Assembly (NCBI GenBank): GCA_020860385.1
Contig: JAJBUK010000057.1
Coordinates: 1-64,000 of the forward strand
Origin: Clostridiales bacterium
Lineage (GTDB): Bacteria; Bacillota; Clostridia; Oscillospirales; Oscillospiraceae
Reading direction: 5' to 3'
DNA length: 64,000 bases
The notes beneath the pieces are model-generated. The model did not search any database. It saw nothing but the letters and a program-made list of their open reading frames with translations, and was not told where the DNA came from. Position numbers and translations under genes: made by a program. Shown in pieces: positions 53,359 through 62,073 of this stretch; the stretch's first letter is position 1; each line of letters begins with the position of its first letter.

Positions 53359-54650
53359 TGGAGATGCAAGCCTACTGGACAAACTTTTGCTCCTATGTGT
53401 TTTGCTGGGGGTTCTGCCTGGTGTTCCTGCTGCCCCTGCCCCGAAGGAAGGGGTTCCCGCTGTGGGCTGCGGCGTTTCTGCTGTTGGACATCTTACTCTG
53501 CTTTTGTACGATGTATCTGGCGGCGGAGCAATGCAGATGGCTCGCCTCTGTGGAGCTGCTGGCCTCCGCGACGCTGATGGCGCTGGCCTGCTGCAAGGTG
53601 AAGGCCAGCATCGCGCTGTACTTCGGCATCTGGTCGGTGCTGTGCGTGGCGCTGCTGGAGGAGCTTTACGACCTGCCCTACCTCCATCTGCGCTTCCCGG
53701 TGCTGGACGGGGTGCTGTACCGGGTGTTGATTTTGATGGCGGTCATCTGCATTGTCGGCGGGGCGCTGGCCCTGACGGAGCGGAAATGGATGCCGGTGTA
53801 CGGCAACGACCATGTGGGGCCCCGGCAGCTGACCTCCGCCGTCATGCTCTACATGATATTCATGGTGCTGCTGGTCATCTTCTGCAACCATCCGGAGCTG
53901 ACCCCCAGCAGCCTGTTGATTCTAATCGGGCAGGCGTACTGCATCACCCTGCTGTACCTGCAAACGGCCCTGTTCAAGAAGAGCGCCCTCCAGCAGGAGG
54001 TGAACACCCTGAACCTGCTGTGGCAGCAGCAGAAGCGGCAATATGAGCTCTCGAAGGAAAATATTGCCCGGGTAAACCAAAAGTACCACGACCTGAAGCA
54101 TATGCTCTCAGCCGTCCGCAGTATGGAGAGCAGCGAGCGCCAGCGCCAGGCCCTCCAGGAGATCGAGGACTCCGTCCACGGCTACGACCTGAGCGTCAAC
54201 ACCAACAACGAGACGCTGAACACCGTCCTGACGGAGAAGCAGCTGGAGTGCGACCGGAAGGGCATCACGGTGAACTGCGTGGTGGACGGGGCCAGCGTGG
54301 ACTTTATGAACCCCGTTGACCTGTATACCATTATGGGCAACGCCATGGACAACGCCATGGAGGCCGTCTCCAAGTTCGAGCGGCCCCACCTGCGCATCAT
54401 CGACGTGCTGGTACACGTCCGGCAGCGCTTCCTGGTCATCAGCATCACCAACCCCATGAAGGAGCCTCCCAGCTTTGAGGACGGGCTGCCCGTCTCCACC
54501 AAGGAGCCGGACGGCTTCCACGGCTTCGGCATCCGCAGCATCCGCTCCACCGTGCAGAAGTACGGCGGCGAAACGGTGATAGACACCAGGGATGGCTTCT
54601 TTTGCCTGAGCATCACCATCCCCCTGCCGGAGGAAACGCAGGACACATAG
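53358..54650 (+). CDS. Sensor histidine kinase, GHKL/AgrC type
   Basis: 430 residues. Six to seven membrane segments in residues 10-210, then a coiled coil (LLWQQQKRQYELSKENIARVNQ), the phospho-acceptor region QKYHDLKHMLSAVRS with His near 248, and the GHKL ATPase: NETLNTVLTEKQ, IMGNAMDNAMEAVSK (N-box), FHGFGIRSIRSTVQKYGG (G-box). This is the kinase class that works with LytTR regulators, as in AgrC/AgrA. Its ATG overlaps the regulator stop (TAATG). It ends in TAG. Direct repeats in front of the next gene may be the regulator's target. The signal is unknown. Confidence 0.92.
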   Translation: MEMQAYWTNFCSYVFCWGFCLVFLLPLPRRKGFPLWAAAFLLLDILLCFCTMYLAAEQCRWLASVELLASATLMALACCKVKASIALYFGIWSVLCVALLEELYDLPYLHLRFPVLDGVLYRVLILMAVICIVGGALALTERKWMPVYGNDHVGPRQLTSAVMLYMIFMVLLVIFCNHPELTPSSLLILIGQAYCITLLYLQTALFKKSALQQEVNTLNLLWQQQKRQYELSKENIARVNQKYHDLKHMLSAVRSMESSERQRQALQEIEDSVHGYDLSVNTNNETLNTVLTEKQLECDRKGITVNCVVDGASVDFMNPVDLYTIMGNAMDNAMEAVSKFERPHLRIIDVLVHVRQRFLVISITNPMKEPPSFEDGLPVSTKEPDGFHGFGIRSIRSTVQKYGGETVIDTRDGFFCLSITIPLPEETQDT

Positions 54651-54669
54651 AGAAAACAGCTTTATTGTC

Positions 54670-54707
54670 GGTAAGGAAGAATTACCCTCTTCCTTACCGT
54701 CTTTTTT
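54670..54707 (+). terminator. Terminator of the two-component operon
   Basis: GGTAAGGAAGA / TCTTCCTTACC perfect 11-bp stem followed by GTCTTTTTT. Confidence 0.85.
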
Positions 54708-54715
54708 GTGCAATG

Positions 54716-54786
54716 CGACCACTTACGCCGCAAAAACGACCACTTCGGGCAACGACCTTGAAAAATTTTAAGGCAAAAGGTATAAT
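54716..54786 (+). promoter_or_regulatory. Beta-galactosidase promoter with LytTR-like direct repeats
   Basis: Identical 9-bp repeats CGACCACTT at 54716-54724 and 54737-54745 are separated by exactly 12 bp, the geometry of LytTR regulator sites. The second repeat ends 12 bp before the -35 TTGAAA (54758-54763); spacer 17 bp; -10 TATAAT (54781-54786). Confidence 0.75.
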
Positions 54787-54842
54787 TTTTTTACAAAAGC
54801 CTTACGATGTGGAACATCAGAAAAAAGGATTGGAGAATCGAT

Positions 54843-56765
54843 ATGAAAAGAACCATCAACCTGAATCAATCCTGGCAGTTCACCGGGAAGGACGGCGTTG
54901 CCGTTTCGGTGGACGTTCCCCATACCTGGAATAACATTGACGGACAGGACGGCGGGAACGATTATTATCGCGGCACCTGCGTCTACGAAAAGCGCTTCCC
55001 CAAACCGGACTTTGACCCGGACACCGAGCGAGTCTATCTGGAGTTCCGGGGGGTCAACGCCTCGGCGGAGGTCATTCTGAACGGGGCCACCGTCATGACC
55101 CACGACGGCGGCTACTCCACCTTCCGGGCGGATGTCACCGACGCCCTGGCGGCGGACAACGCCCTGACCGTCAAGGCGGACAACAGCGTCAATGACCGGG
55201 TCTATCCCCAGAAGGCGGACTTCACCTTTTACGGCGGCATCTACCGGGACGTGCTGCTGCGGGTGGTGAACAAGGTTCACTTTGACCTGGACTACTTTGG
55301 CGGCGAAGGGCTGCAAGTCACCCCCAAGGTGGAGGGCGCTGACGGCAAGGTGCAGGTCAAGACCTGGCACAACGGTGAGAACGCCGCCGTGTCTGTCCGG
55401 CTGCTGGACGGCGCAGGGGCCGAGGTGGCCTCCGGCGCGGGGGATGACGTGACCCTGACCATCCCCTCCGTCCACCTGTGGAACGGGGTGAAGGACCCCT
55501 ACCTCTATACGGCGGTGGCCACCCTGACGGTGGACGGCGAGGCCGTGGACGAGGTCAGCGCCCGCTTCGGCGTGCGCACCTGCCGGGTGGACCCCCAGGA
55601 AGGCTTCTTCCTGAACGGCAAAGCCTATCCCCTCCGGGGCGTCAGCCGCCACCAGGACTGGAAGGGCTTGGGCAACGCCCTGACGAAACAGCATCACGAG
55701 ACGGACATGGCCATCATCCGGGAGATGGGGGTCAACACCATCCGCCTGGCCCACTATCAGCATGACCAGTACTTCTATGACCTGTGCGACCAGTACGGCA
55801 TGGTGGTGTGGGCGGAGATTCCCTACATCTCGGAGCATATGCCCAACGGCCGGGCCAACACCATCAGCCAGATGACCGAGCTAATCGTGCAGAACTACAA
55901 CCACGCCTGTATCGTCTGCTGGGGCGTCTCCAATGAAATCACCATCAGCACCAAGGACAAGGCGGATATGCTGGACAATCACCACGTCCTGAACGACCTG
56001 TGCCATAAGATGGACCCCACCCGGTTCACCACCCTGGCCTGCTATGCCATGTGCGGCCCCTTCAACAAGGTGGCCCACATCACCGACGTGGTCAGCTGGA
56101 ACCTGTACCTGGGCTGGTATGTGCCGGGGATGTTCCTGAACGATTTGTGGATCGACTTTTTCCACTGGAAGTATCCCAACCGCTGCCTGGGCTATTCGGA
56201 GTACGGCTGCGAGGCCATGCCCAACCTCCACAGCGACCATCCCAAGCGGGGCGACCAGACCGAGGAATACCAGGCCATCTACCACGAGTATATGCTCAAG
56301 TGCTTTGAGAAGCGGCCCTTTATGTGGGCTACCCACGTCTGGAATATGTTTGACTTCGCGGCGGACGCCCGGGACCAGGGTGGCGAGCCGGGGATGAACC
56401 ACAAGGGCCTCGTCACCTTTGACCGCAAGACGAAGAAGGACAGCTTCTACCTCTATAAAGCCTATTGGAGCGACGAACCCTTCGTCCACATCTGCGGCAA
56501 GCGGCAGGAGGACCGGGTGGGTACACAGACAGAGTTGAAGGTCTACTCCAACCAGCCGAAGGTGGCCCTCTATGTGGGGGACAAGCTGATTTCCGAGACC
56601 CAGGGGGACAAAATTTTCCGCTTCACCGTGCCAATGGACGGAGACGTTTCCGTCCGCGTGGTGGCCGGGGCCTGTGAGGACTCCGCCGCCTTCCACAAGG
56701 TGGACACCCCCAACCCCAAGTATAAGCTCCAGGCCGGGGACGGCAACGGCGGCAACTGGGTGTAA
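54843..56765 (+). CDS. Glycoside hydrolase family 2, beta-galactosidase-like
   Basis: 640 residues, no signal peptide. The sugar-binding jelly-roll domain is at the N-terminus (WQFTGKDG, VPHTWNNIDGQDGGNDYYRG), the immunoglobulin-like domain near 190-275, and the catalytic barrel from about 280: LRGVSRHQDWKGLG, TIRLAHYQHDQYFYDLCDQ, CWGVSNEIT (acid/base Glu), and LGYSEYGCEAMP (nucleophile Glu). Starts at ATG 54843, after GATTGGAGAATCGAT; the longer reading frame from 54807 has no better site. It is shorter than LacZ (about 1000) but like many gut GH2 enzymes. The LytTR-like promoter suggests activation by the two-component system just upstream. Beta-galactosidase is inferred from gal genes nearby; beta-glucuronidase or mannosidase is less likely. 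Confidence 0.88.
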   Translation: MKRTINLNQSWQFTGKDGVAVSVDVPHTWNNIDGQDGGNDYYRGTCVYEKRFPKPDFDPDTERVYLEFRGVNASAEVILNGATVMTHDGGYSTFRADVTDALAADNALTVKADNSVNDRVYPQKADFTFYGGIYRDVLLRVVNKVHFDLDYFGGEGLQVTPKVEGADGKVQVKTWHNGENAAVSVRLLDGAGAEVASGAGDDVTLTIPSVHLWNGVKDPYLYTAVATLTVDGEAVDEVSARFGVRTCRVDPQEGFFLNGKAYPLRGVSRHQDWKGLGNALTKQHHETDMAIIREMGVNTIRLAHYQHDQYFYDLCDQYGMVVWAEIPYISEHMPNGRANTISQMTELIVQNYNHACIVCWGVSNEITISTKDKADMLDNHHVLNDLCHKMDPTRFTTLACYAMCGPFNKVAHITDVVSWNLYLGWYVPGMFLNDLWIDFFHWKYPNRCLGYSEYGCEAMPNLHSDHPKRGDQTEEYQAIYHEYMLKCFEKRPFMWATHVWNMFDFAADARDQGGEPGMNHKGLVTFDRKTKKDSFYLYKAYWSDEPFVHICGKRQEDRVGTQTELKVYSNQPKVALYVGDKLISETQGDKIFRFTVPMDGDVSVRVVAGACEDSAAFHKVDTPNPKYKLQAGDGNGGNWV

Positions 56766-56948
56766 TGGAACCCCGCAGCATCGTCTATTTTACGCACCTT
56801 TTTAAGGGTTGTTTGGGTGCGTGTGAATAGAATGCGGCGGCCTCTGTATACGGGGCGGAGGCCGCCGCCCAGCAGTCGAAAGGAGGATTAGTTCCCGGAA
56901 ACACACAGATAACTTTCATATTATGATTAGGATTGGAGGAATCCAAAC
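56766..56948 (+). other. Intergenic region with two hairpins between GH2 and GH3 genes
   Basis: Hairpin 1: ACGCACC / GGGTGCGT (56792-56822). Hairpin 2: GCGGCGGCCTC / GAGGCCGCCGC (56834-56868), strong. Neither has a U-tract. No clear promoter is seen before the GH3 gene apart from a weak TATTAT near 56920, so the two genes may share a processed message. Confidence 0.5.
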
Positions 56949-59945
56949 ATGGCAAAAAAAGAAAAGAAGAAAGGTACTGGCATCGTCAAGTGGTCTGTGC
57001 TGACCGCAGTAATGGCAATCATTATGATTGGCGGCTTTGTTGCCAACTATTTTGGCGGTATTTATGCCACGACGGTGAATATTTACCTCGGCACGTCCAC
57101 CTATAAGGTGGTGAACGGCAACGACGAGGCCGTGTACTTCACCAGCGACTTCTCCAGCCAGGAAGAGCTGGAGGCTTACGAGGCAGAGCTTTGCGCTACC
57201 GTGGAAGCGGAAGGCGCAGCCCTGCTGACCAACGAGAACAGCGCCCTGCCTCTGGCCTCCGGGGCCAAGGTCAGCCTGTTCGCCCGTGGCTCCGTGGATC
57301 TGATGTACGGCGGCACCGGCTCCGGCTCCGTTGACACCAGCGCTGCCCCCACCCTGCTGGAGGCCCTGACCGATTACGGCATTGAAGTCAACCAGACCCT
57401 GTGGGATTGGTATGTGTCCGTAGCGGACAGCTATAGCCGCGTGACCCCCGATGCCATCTCCGATGTGCTGGAGGCCAACACCCAGTATGCCGTCAACGAG
57501 GCTCCCTGGTCTGAGGTAGAGGCCGGCGCAGGCGACTCCTTCGCCGAGTACGGCGACGCCGCCATCGTGGTGTTCTCCCGCTCCGGCGGCGAGGGCGCTG
57601 ACCTGCCTGCCGGCGACAACGGCGCTGACCTGTGGTACAGCTCCGGCACCGAGGGTGACGGCAACTACCTGGCCCTCTCCGCAGAGGAACTGGAACTGCT
57701 GGCCGGCCTGAAGGAGTTGAAGGATGAGGGCGTGTTCCAGTCCATCATCGTCCTGCTCAACACCTCCAACGCCATCGAGCTGGACTTCCTGGACCCCGAT
57801 GTCTGCGGCGTGGATTACGGCGTGGACGCCTGTATGTGGATTGGCGACGTGGGCCAGACCGGCGCCAACGGCGTGGCGCAGCTCCTGTCCGGCGAAGTGT
57901 CCCCCTCCGGCAGCCTGGTGGATACCTATTGGTATGACAACCTGGCCAACCCCGCTGTGACCAACTTCTACGCCAGAGAGTATTCCGGCGCCTCTGACTA
58001 CGGCTTCTCCTCTGACGATGCCGACTATGGCAACCAGGCCATGTACAGCGTCTACCAGGAGGGCATTTACCTGGGCTACCGCTACACCGAGACCCGCTAT
58101 GAGGACGTGGTGATGGGCACCGTCAATGCCGGTGACTTCGACTATGCCTCCACCGTGGCCTATGCCTTCGGCTATGGCATCAGCTACACCACCTTTGAGT
58201 ACAGCGATTACACCATGACCGCCACCGACGACGGCTTTGAAATCTCCGTCACCGTCACCAATACCGGCGACACCTACTCCGGCAAGAAGACCGTTCAGGT
58301 CTACTTCCAGAGCCCCTATACCGACTATGACAAGGCCAACGGCATCGAGAAGGCCAGCGTGGAGCTGTGCGGCTATGCCAAGACCGACACCCTGGCCCCC
58401 GGCGAGTCCGAGACGGTCACCATTACGGTGGACAAGTCTGAGTTGCGCACCTATGACTCCAACAACGCCCAGACCTACATCCTGGATGCCGGTGATTACT
58501 ACTTCACCATCGGCAACGGCTCTCACGACGCCATCAACAACATCCTGGCCGCCAAGGGCTACACCACTGACGATGGCATGACCGCCGACGGCAACGCCGA
58601 CCTGGTCGCTACCTGGACGCAGGACACCCTGGACACCGAGATTTTCGCCACCTCCGAGGCCACCGGCACCGCCATCACCAACCTGTTTGACGAGGCCGAC
58701 CCCAACAAGGCTTCCTACAGCCCTGGCGAAGTCACCTGGCTGTCCCGCTCTGACTGGGAGGGCACCTATCCCACCGGCACCTTCGACCTGACCATGAACG
58801 ACGAGCTGGCGGCTGCACTGGCCACCACCCGTTACGATTCCTCCGAGGTGGAGGAGATGGATATGCCCACCCTGGGGGCGGACAACGGCATGAACCTGTC
58901 CTCCATGATCGGCAAGGACTATGACGATGAGGACTGGGACCTGCTGCTGGATCAGCTGACCTATTCCGAGATGGTGGAGACCATCACCCTGGGCTTCCAC
59001 AACACGAAGCAGGTCAACTCCGTCTCCAAGCCTGCCACCAGCGACGAGAACGGCCCCCAGGGCCTGACCGCCTCCCTGACCGGTGGCGACTCCGCCATGT
59101 GCTACACCTCTGAGGACGTGATGGCGGCCACCTTCAACGATGAGCTGATTTATCAGGTGGGCCTGTGCATCGGCGAGGACTGCCTGGGCCACGGTTACTC
59201 CGGCCTGTACGGCCCCGGCATCAATATGCACCGCACCGCCTACTCCGGCCGTAACTTCGAGTATTACTCCGAGGATCCCTTCATCGCCGGTACCATCTGC
59301 GCCAACGAGGTGCAGGGCATCCAGTCCAAGGGCGTCTATGTCTACCTGAAGCACGTCGCCCTGAACGACTCTGAGACCAGCCGTGAAGGCGTCGGCACCT
59401 GGATTAACGAGCAGGCCGCCCGTGAGATCTATCTGGAAGTGGCCGACAAGGCCATCGTGGACGGCGGCGCCTGGTGCGTCATGTCCGGCTTCAACCGCTG
59501 GGGCGCTTACTGGTGCGGCGAGTACTACAACCTCCAGACCGCTTACCTCCGGGACGAGCTTGGCCTCCAGGGTATGTCTCTGACCGACTTCTCCGGCTAT
59601 AGCCACTACATGGATCTGCCCGACGCGCTCATCGGCGGCACCGACATCTATGACAGTCCGTCCACTCAGATTCACACTGCGGACGCCTATGCAGCTGCCT
59701 ATGACGAGAATGACCCCTACATGATTCAGGAAATGAAGGACGCCATGCACCGCATCCTGTACACCGTGGCCAACTCCAACGCCATGAACGGCTGGGATGA
59801 GAATACGTACATCAAGACCGTCACCCCCTGGTGGCAGATTGCCGTCTATGCAATCATCGTGGTCGGCATTGTGGGTACGATTGCCTGCGCGGTGATGCTG
59901 ATTCTGGCTATCCGCCGGAAGCAGGCCGCAAACGCCAAGCAGTAA
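56949..59945 (+). CDS. Membrane-anchored, domain-swapped GH3 beta-glycosidase
   Basis: 998 residues. One membrane segment near 14-36 and another near 955-985, so both ends appear anchored with the enzyme between them. Domain order is permuted: the alpha/beta sandwich usually placed second in GH3 comes first (about 80-345: GAALLTNENSALPL, VFSRSGGEGADLP), then a fibronectin-III-like domain (about 410-500: GFEISVTVTNTGDTYSGKKTVQVYF), then the catalytic barrel (about 660-930: GINMHRTAYSGRNFEYYSEDP, KHVALNDSETSREGVGTWINEQAARE, GMSLTDFSGY with nucleophile Asp near 880). Permuted GH3 enzymes are known from Ruminococcus and Butyrivibrio. The start follows GGAGG. Works with GH2 and the GPH carrier. 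Confidence 0.92.
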   Translation: MAKKEKKKGTGIVKWSVLTAVMAIIMIGGFVANYFGGIYATTVNIYLGTSTYKVVNGNDEAVYFTSDFSSQEELEAYEAELCATVEAEGAALLTNENSALPLASGAKVSLFARGSVDLMYGGTGSGSVDTSAAPTLLEALTDYGIEVNQTLWDWYVSVADSYSRVTPDAISDVLEANTQYAVNEAPWSEVEAGAGDSFAEYGDAAIVVFSRSGGEGADLPAGDNGADLWYSSGTEGDGNYLALSAEELELLAGLKELKDEGVFQSIIVLLNTSNAIELDFLDPDVCGVDYGVDACMWIGDVGQTGANGVAQLLSGEVSPSGSLVDTYWYDNLANPAVTNFYAREYSGASDYGFSSDDADYGNQAMYSVYQEGIYLGYRYTETRYEDVVMGTVNAGDFDYASTVAYAFGYGISYTTFEYSDYTMTATDDGFEISVTVTNTGDTYSGKKTVQVYFQSPYTDYDKANGIEKASVELCGYAKTDTLAPGESETVTITVDKSELRTYDSNNAQTYILDAGDYYFTIGNGSHDAINNILAAKGYTTDDGMTADGNADLVATWTQDTLDTEIFATSEATGTAITNLFDEADPNKASYSPGEVTWLSRSDWEGTYPTGTFDLTMNDELAAALATTRYDSSEVEEMDMPTLGADNGMNLSSMIGKDYDDEDWDLLLDQLTYSEMVETITLGFHNTKQVNSVSKPATSDENGPQGLTASLTGGDSAMCYTSEDVMAATFNDELIYQVGLCIGEDCLGHGYSGLYGPGINMHRTAYSGRNFEYYSEDPFIAGTICANEVQGIQSKGVYVYLKHVALNDSETSREGVGTWINEQAAREIYLEVADKAIVDGGAWCVMSGFNRWGAYWCGEYYNLQTAYLRDELGLQGMSLTDFSGYSHYMDLPDALIGGTDIYDSPSTQIHTADAYAAAYDENDPYMIQEMKDAMHRILYTVANSNAMNGWDENTYIKTVTPWWQIAVYAIIVVGIVGTIACAVMLILAIRRKQAANAKQ

Positions 59946-59967
59946 CTTCACCAAACGTTCCTTTCCA

Positions 59968-59995
59968 TTCCTGCCCCTCTTCGGAGGGGCAGGAA
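59968..59995 (+). other. Perfect UUCG hairpin between GH3 and transporter genes
   Basis: TTCCTGCCCCTC-TTCG-GAGGGGCAGGAA, 12-bp stem with a stable UUCG loop and no U-tract. It may protect the 3' end of the GH3 message or lower expression of the carrier. Confidence 0.7.
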
Positions 59996-60029
59996 CCGCC
60001 CACCGTATAACTGACTTGAGGTGAATCCT

Positions 60030-61610
60030 ATGAGTGAAAAAACTGAAACAGCGCCTGCCGGTGTAAACCGTGCGAAAATGTATCAGCTGGTGCTGTTCCC
60101 CATGAACAACGGCGCCACCAACGTCTATTTCGTCCTGGTGCTGTCCTATGTGGCGCAGTTCGGCTCCAGCGTGTTGCAGCTGGGGATGTTCGCGTCCATC
60201 ATGGTGACGGTTATGCGTGTGACCGACGCCATCACCGACCCCATCATCGGCGCACTGATGGACCGCACCAGCACCAGAATCGGCAAGTTCCGTCCCTTTA
60301 TGATTATTGGCAGCGCCATTATGGCGGTCAGCGTTCTTATAATGTATGTGCTGCTGCCCTTCATCCCGGAAAGCATGATGGCCCTGCGGTACATCAGCTT
60401 CGTGGTCGTTTACTTCATCTGGGTGATTGGCTACACCTTCCAGACCTCTTGCACCCGTGCTGGGCAGACCGTGCTGACCAACGACCCCAACCAGCGGCCC
60501 TTGTTTACCATTTTCAACACCGTCGGCTCCCTGCTGGGCATGGGCGTTATGCAGTTCCTGATCCCCATCGTCAAGAATATGTACAACGTCTATGACGACG
60601 CTGGCAACCTGCTCACCTCCGGCTACGCCCGTCCGGAACTGTACCGCGTGATTGCTCCGATCGGCATCGTGGTGTCCGTCCTCCTGACCATCCTGGCCAT
60701 CATCGGCATCGCCGGGAAGGATCGCCCCGAGTACTATGGCATCGGCGGCGGCAAGCAGGAGAAGGTCAAGGTCTCCGAGTATGTGGAAATCATTAAGAGC
60801 AATAAACCTATGCAGCGTCTGATGGTAGCCGGCGCAGGCTGCAAGCTGGCCCTGGCTATCGCCACCAACACCACAGTGCTGCTGGCCCTCTACGGCATCT
60901 TGATGGGCAACTACGACAGCCTGTACCTGCCCATGATGATTTTGGGCTACGTCTGTTCGGTGCCGTTCTTCCTGATGTCTGCCCGCACCTCCCAGAAGCT
61001 GGGGCAGAAGGCGTCTTTGACCCGCTACGTCTCCGTGGCGCTGATTTGCTACGTCGGCGTGCTGGCCCTCCTGCTGCTGTGCGACCACACCACCGGCAGC
61101 GCCCTGACCCTGTCCTTCCCGTACAACGGCGGCGGCGCCATCAACCTGTACACCATCCTGTTCATCATCTGCTTCGGCATCGGCTATGGCGCGTATTACG
61201 CTACGGCGGATATGCCCATCCCCATGGTGGCGGACTGCTCCGACTACGAGACCTATCGCTCCGGCAAGTACATTCCCGGCATTATGGGCACCTTGTTCTC
61301 CCTGGTGGATAAGCTGGTGTCCTCTCTGGCCCAGACCCTGGTGTCGATTATCTTCCTGATTTGCGCTGGGCTCAGTGAGCTGCCCACCGATGCCACTCCC
61401 TACTCCGGCGGCATTAAGGTGGCGGTCATCGTCATGTTCTGCGTCATCCCCATGCTGGCCTGGGCGGCCACCCTTTGGGCCATGCATGGCTACAGCCTGA
61501 CCGGCGCGAAGATGAAGGAAATTCAGGCCGTCAACGCCAAGCGCAAGGAAGAGGTTGCTAATGGCATGACCCTGGAGGATGCCATGAAGAAGTGGCCCGG
61601 TGAGGACTGA
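60030..61610 (+). CDS. GPH-family sugar:cation symporter
   Basis: 526 residues, 12 membrane segments. GPH (glycoside-pentoside-hexuronide) signs: YQLVLFPMNNGATNVYFVL, RVTDAITDPIIGALMDRTSTRIGKFRP (the conserved DPIxG...DRT loop after the second helix) and a long central loop. C-terminal extension EEVANGMTLEDAMKKWPGED resembles a regulatory tail. Start ATG 60030 with GAGGTG upstream; the ATG at 60021 is less good. With the GH2/GH3 genes and galKT this is likely the beta-galactoside or beta-glucoside importer, driven by sodium or protons. Confidence 0.9.
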   Translation: MSEKTETAPAGVNRAKMYQLVLFPMNNGATNVYFVLVLSYVAQFGSSVLQLGMFASIMVTVMRVTDAITDPIIGALMDRTSTRIGKFRPFMIIGSAIMAVSVLIMYVLLPFIPESMMALRYISFVVVYFIWVIGYTFQTSCTRAGQTVLTNDPNQRPLFTIFNTVGSLLGMGVMQFLIPIVKNMYNVYDDAGNLLTSGYARPELYRVIAPIGIVVSVLLTILAIIGIAGKDRPEYYGIGGGKQEKVKVSEYVEIIKSNKPMQRLMVAGAGCKLALAIATNTTVLLALYGILMGNYDSLYLPMMILGYVCSVPFFLMSARTSQKLGQKASLTRYVSVALICYVGVLALLLLCDHTTGSALTLSFPYNGGGAINLYTILFIICFGIGYGAYYATADMPIPMVADCSDYETYRSGKYIPGIMGTLFSLVDKLVSSLAQTLVSIIFLICAGLSELPTDATPYSGGIKVAVIVMFCVIPMLAWAATLWAMHGYSLTGAKMKEIQAVNAKRKEEVANGMTLEDAMKKWPGED

Positions 61611-61650
61611 GCCGTTTCCCGCATCCCCGAATAGCAACGCAATACCATTC

Positions 61651-61682
61651 ACCATCCCGAACGCTCCGGCGTTCGGGATGGT
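61651..61682 (+). terminator. Perfect hairpin after the symporter gene
   Basis: ACCATCCCGAACGC / GCGTTCGGGATGGT perfect 14-bp stem with a TCCG loop; the tail is TGCATTATCC, so its terminator strength is doubtful. Confidence 0.6.
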
Positions 61683-61712
61683 TGCATTATCCGAAAAAAC
61701 TGCGAAAAATCC

Positions 61713-61741
61713 TTGACAGGCCGGGGGAAACTCATTATAAT
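61713..61741 (+). promoter_or_regulatory. valS leader promoter
   Basis: TTGACA (61713-61718), 17 bp, TATAAT (61736-61741): consensus sigma-A promoter. Confidence 0.85.
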
Positions 61742-61747
61742 AGGCGT

Positions 61748-62012
61748 GTATATTGAAAACGTTGATGGGGAGAAGTATGCGCTTCCGAAGGCGAAGAGAC
61801 AGGGCGGCTGGTGTAAGCCCTGGCGGAGGTGCGCAGAAAGGTCGCCCCGGAGTTCTGCGGCTGAACGGCAAACCTGCCCACTAGGCCGCGGCGGTATCCC
61901 CCGTTACCGGGAGTTGAGTGTCCTCACCCATTGGGCGGGGAAATTCAGGTGGTACCGCGGAAAATGCGCCCGTTTTCGCCCTGAACCGAGAGTTCAGGGC
62001 GTTTTCTTTTTG
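61748..62012 (+). promoter_or_regulatory. T-box riboswitch, valine-type, for valS
   Basis: T-box sequence AGGTGGTACCGCGG at about 61948-61960, then the terminator CGCCCTGAAC / GTTCAGGGCG (61977-62001) followed by TTTTCTTTTT. Stem I has GGGG at the base pairing CCCC, an AGAAGTA internal loop, and GTC (61841-61843) followed by G in the specifier position. GTC is a valine codon, which fits valS downstream. Confidence 0.9.
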
Positions 62013-62073
62013 CGGCGCGGCCCCACAGGACGAAGCCGGGGCGCGCCGCCACCGAGAGGAAGGAGTAAACAAC

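Noticed and set aside
56916..61871. A 1651-codon open frame on the minus strand
   Set aside because: It runs opposite to the GH3 and symporter genes, is rich in Gly, Val, His and Ala without domains, and has no ribosome site. It is a shadow of GC-rich codons.
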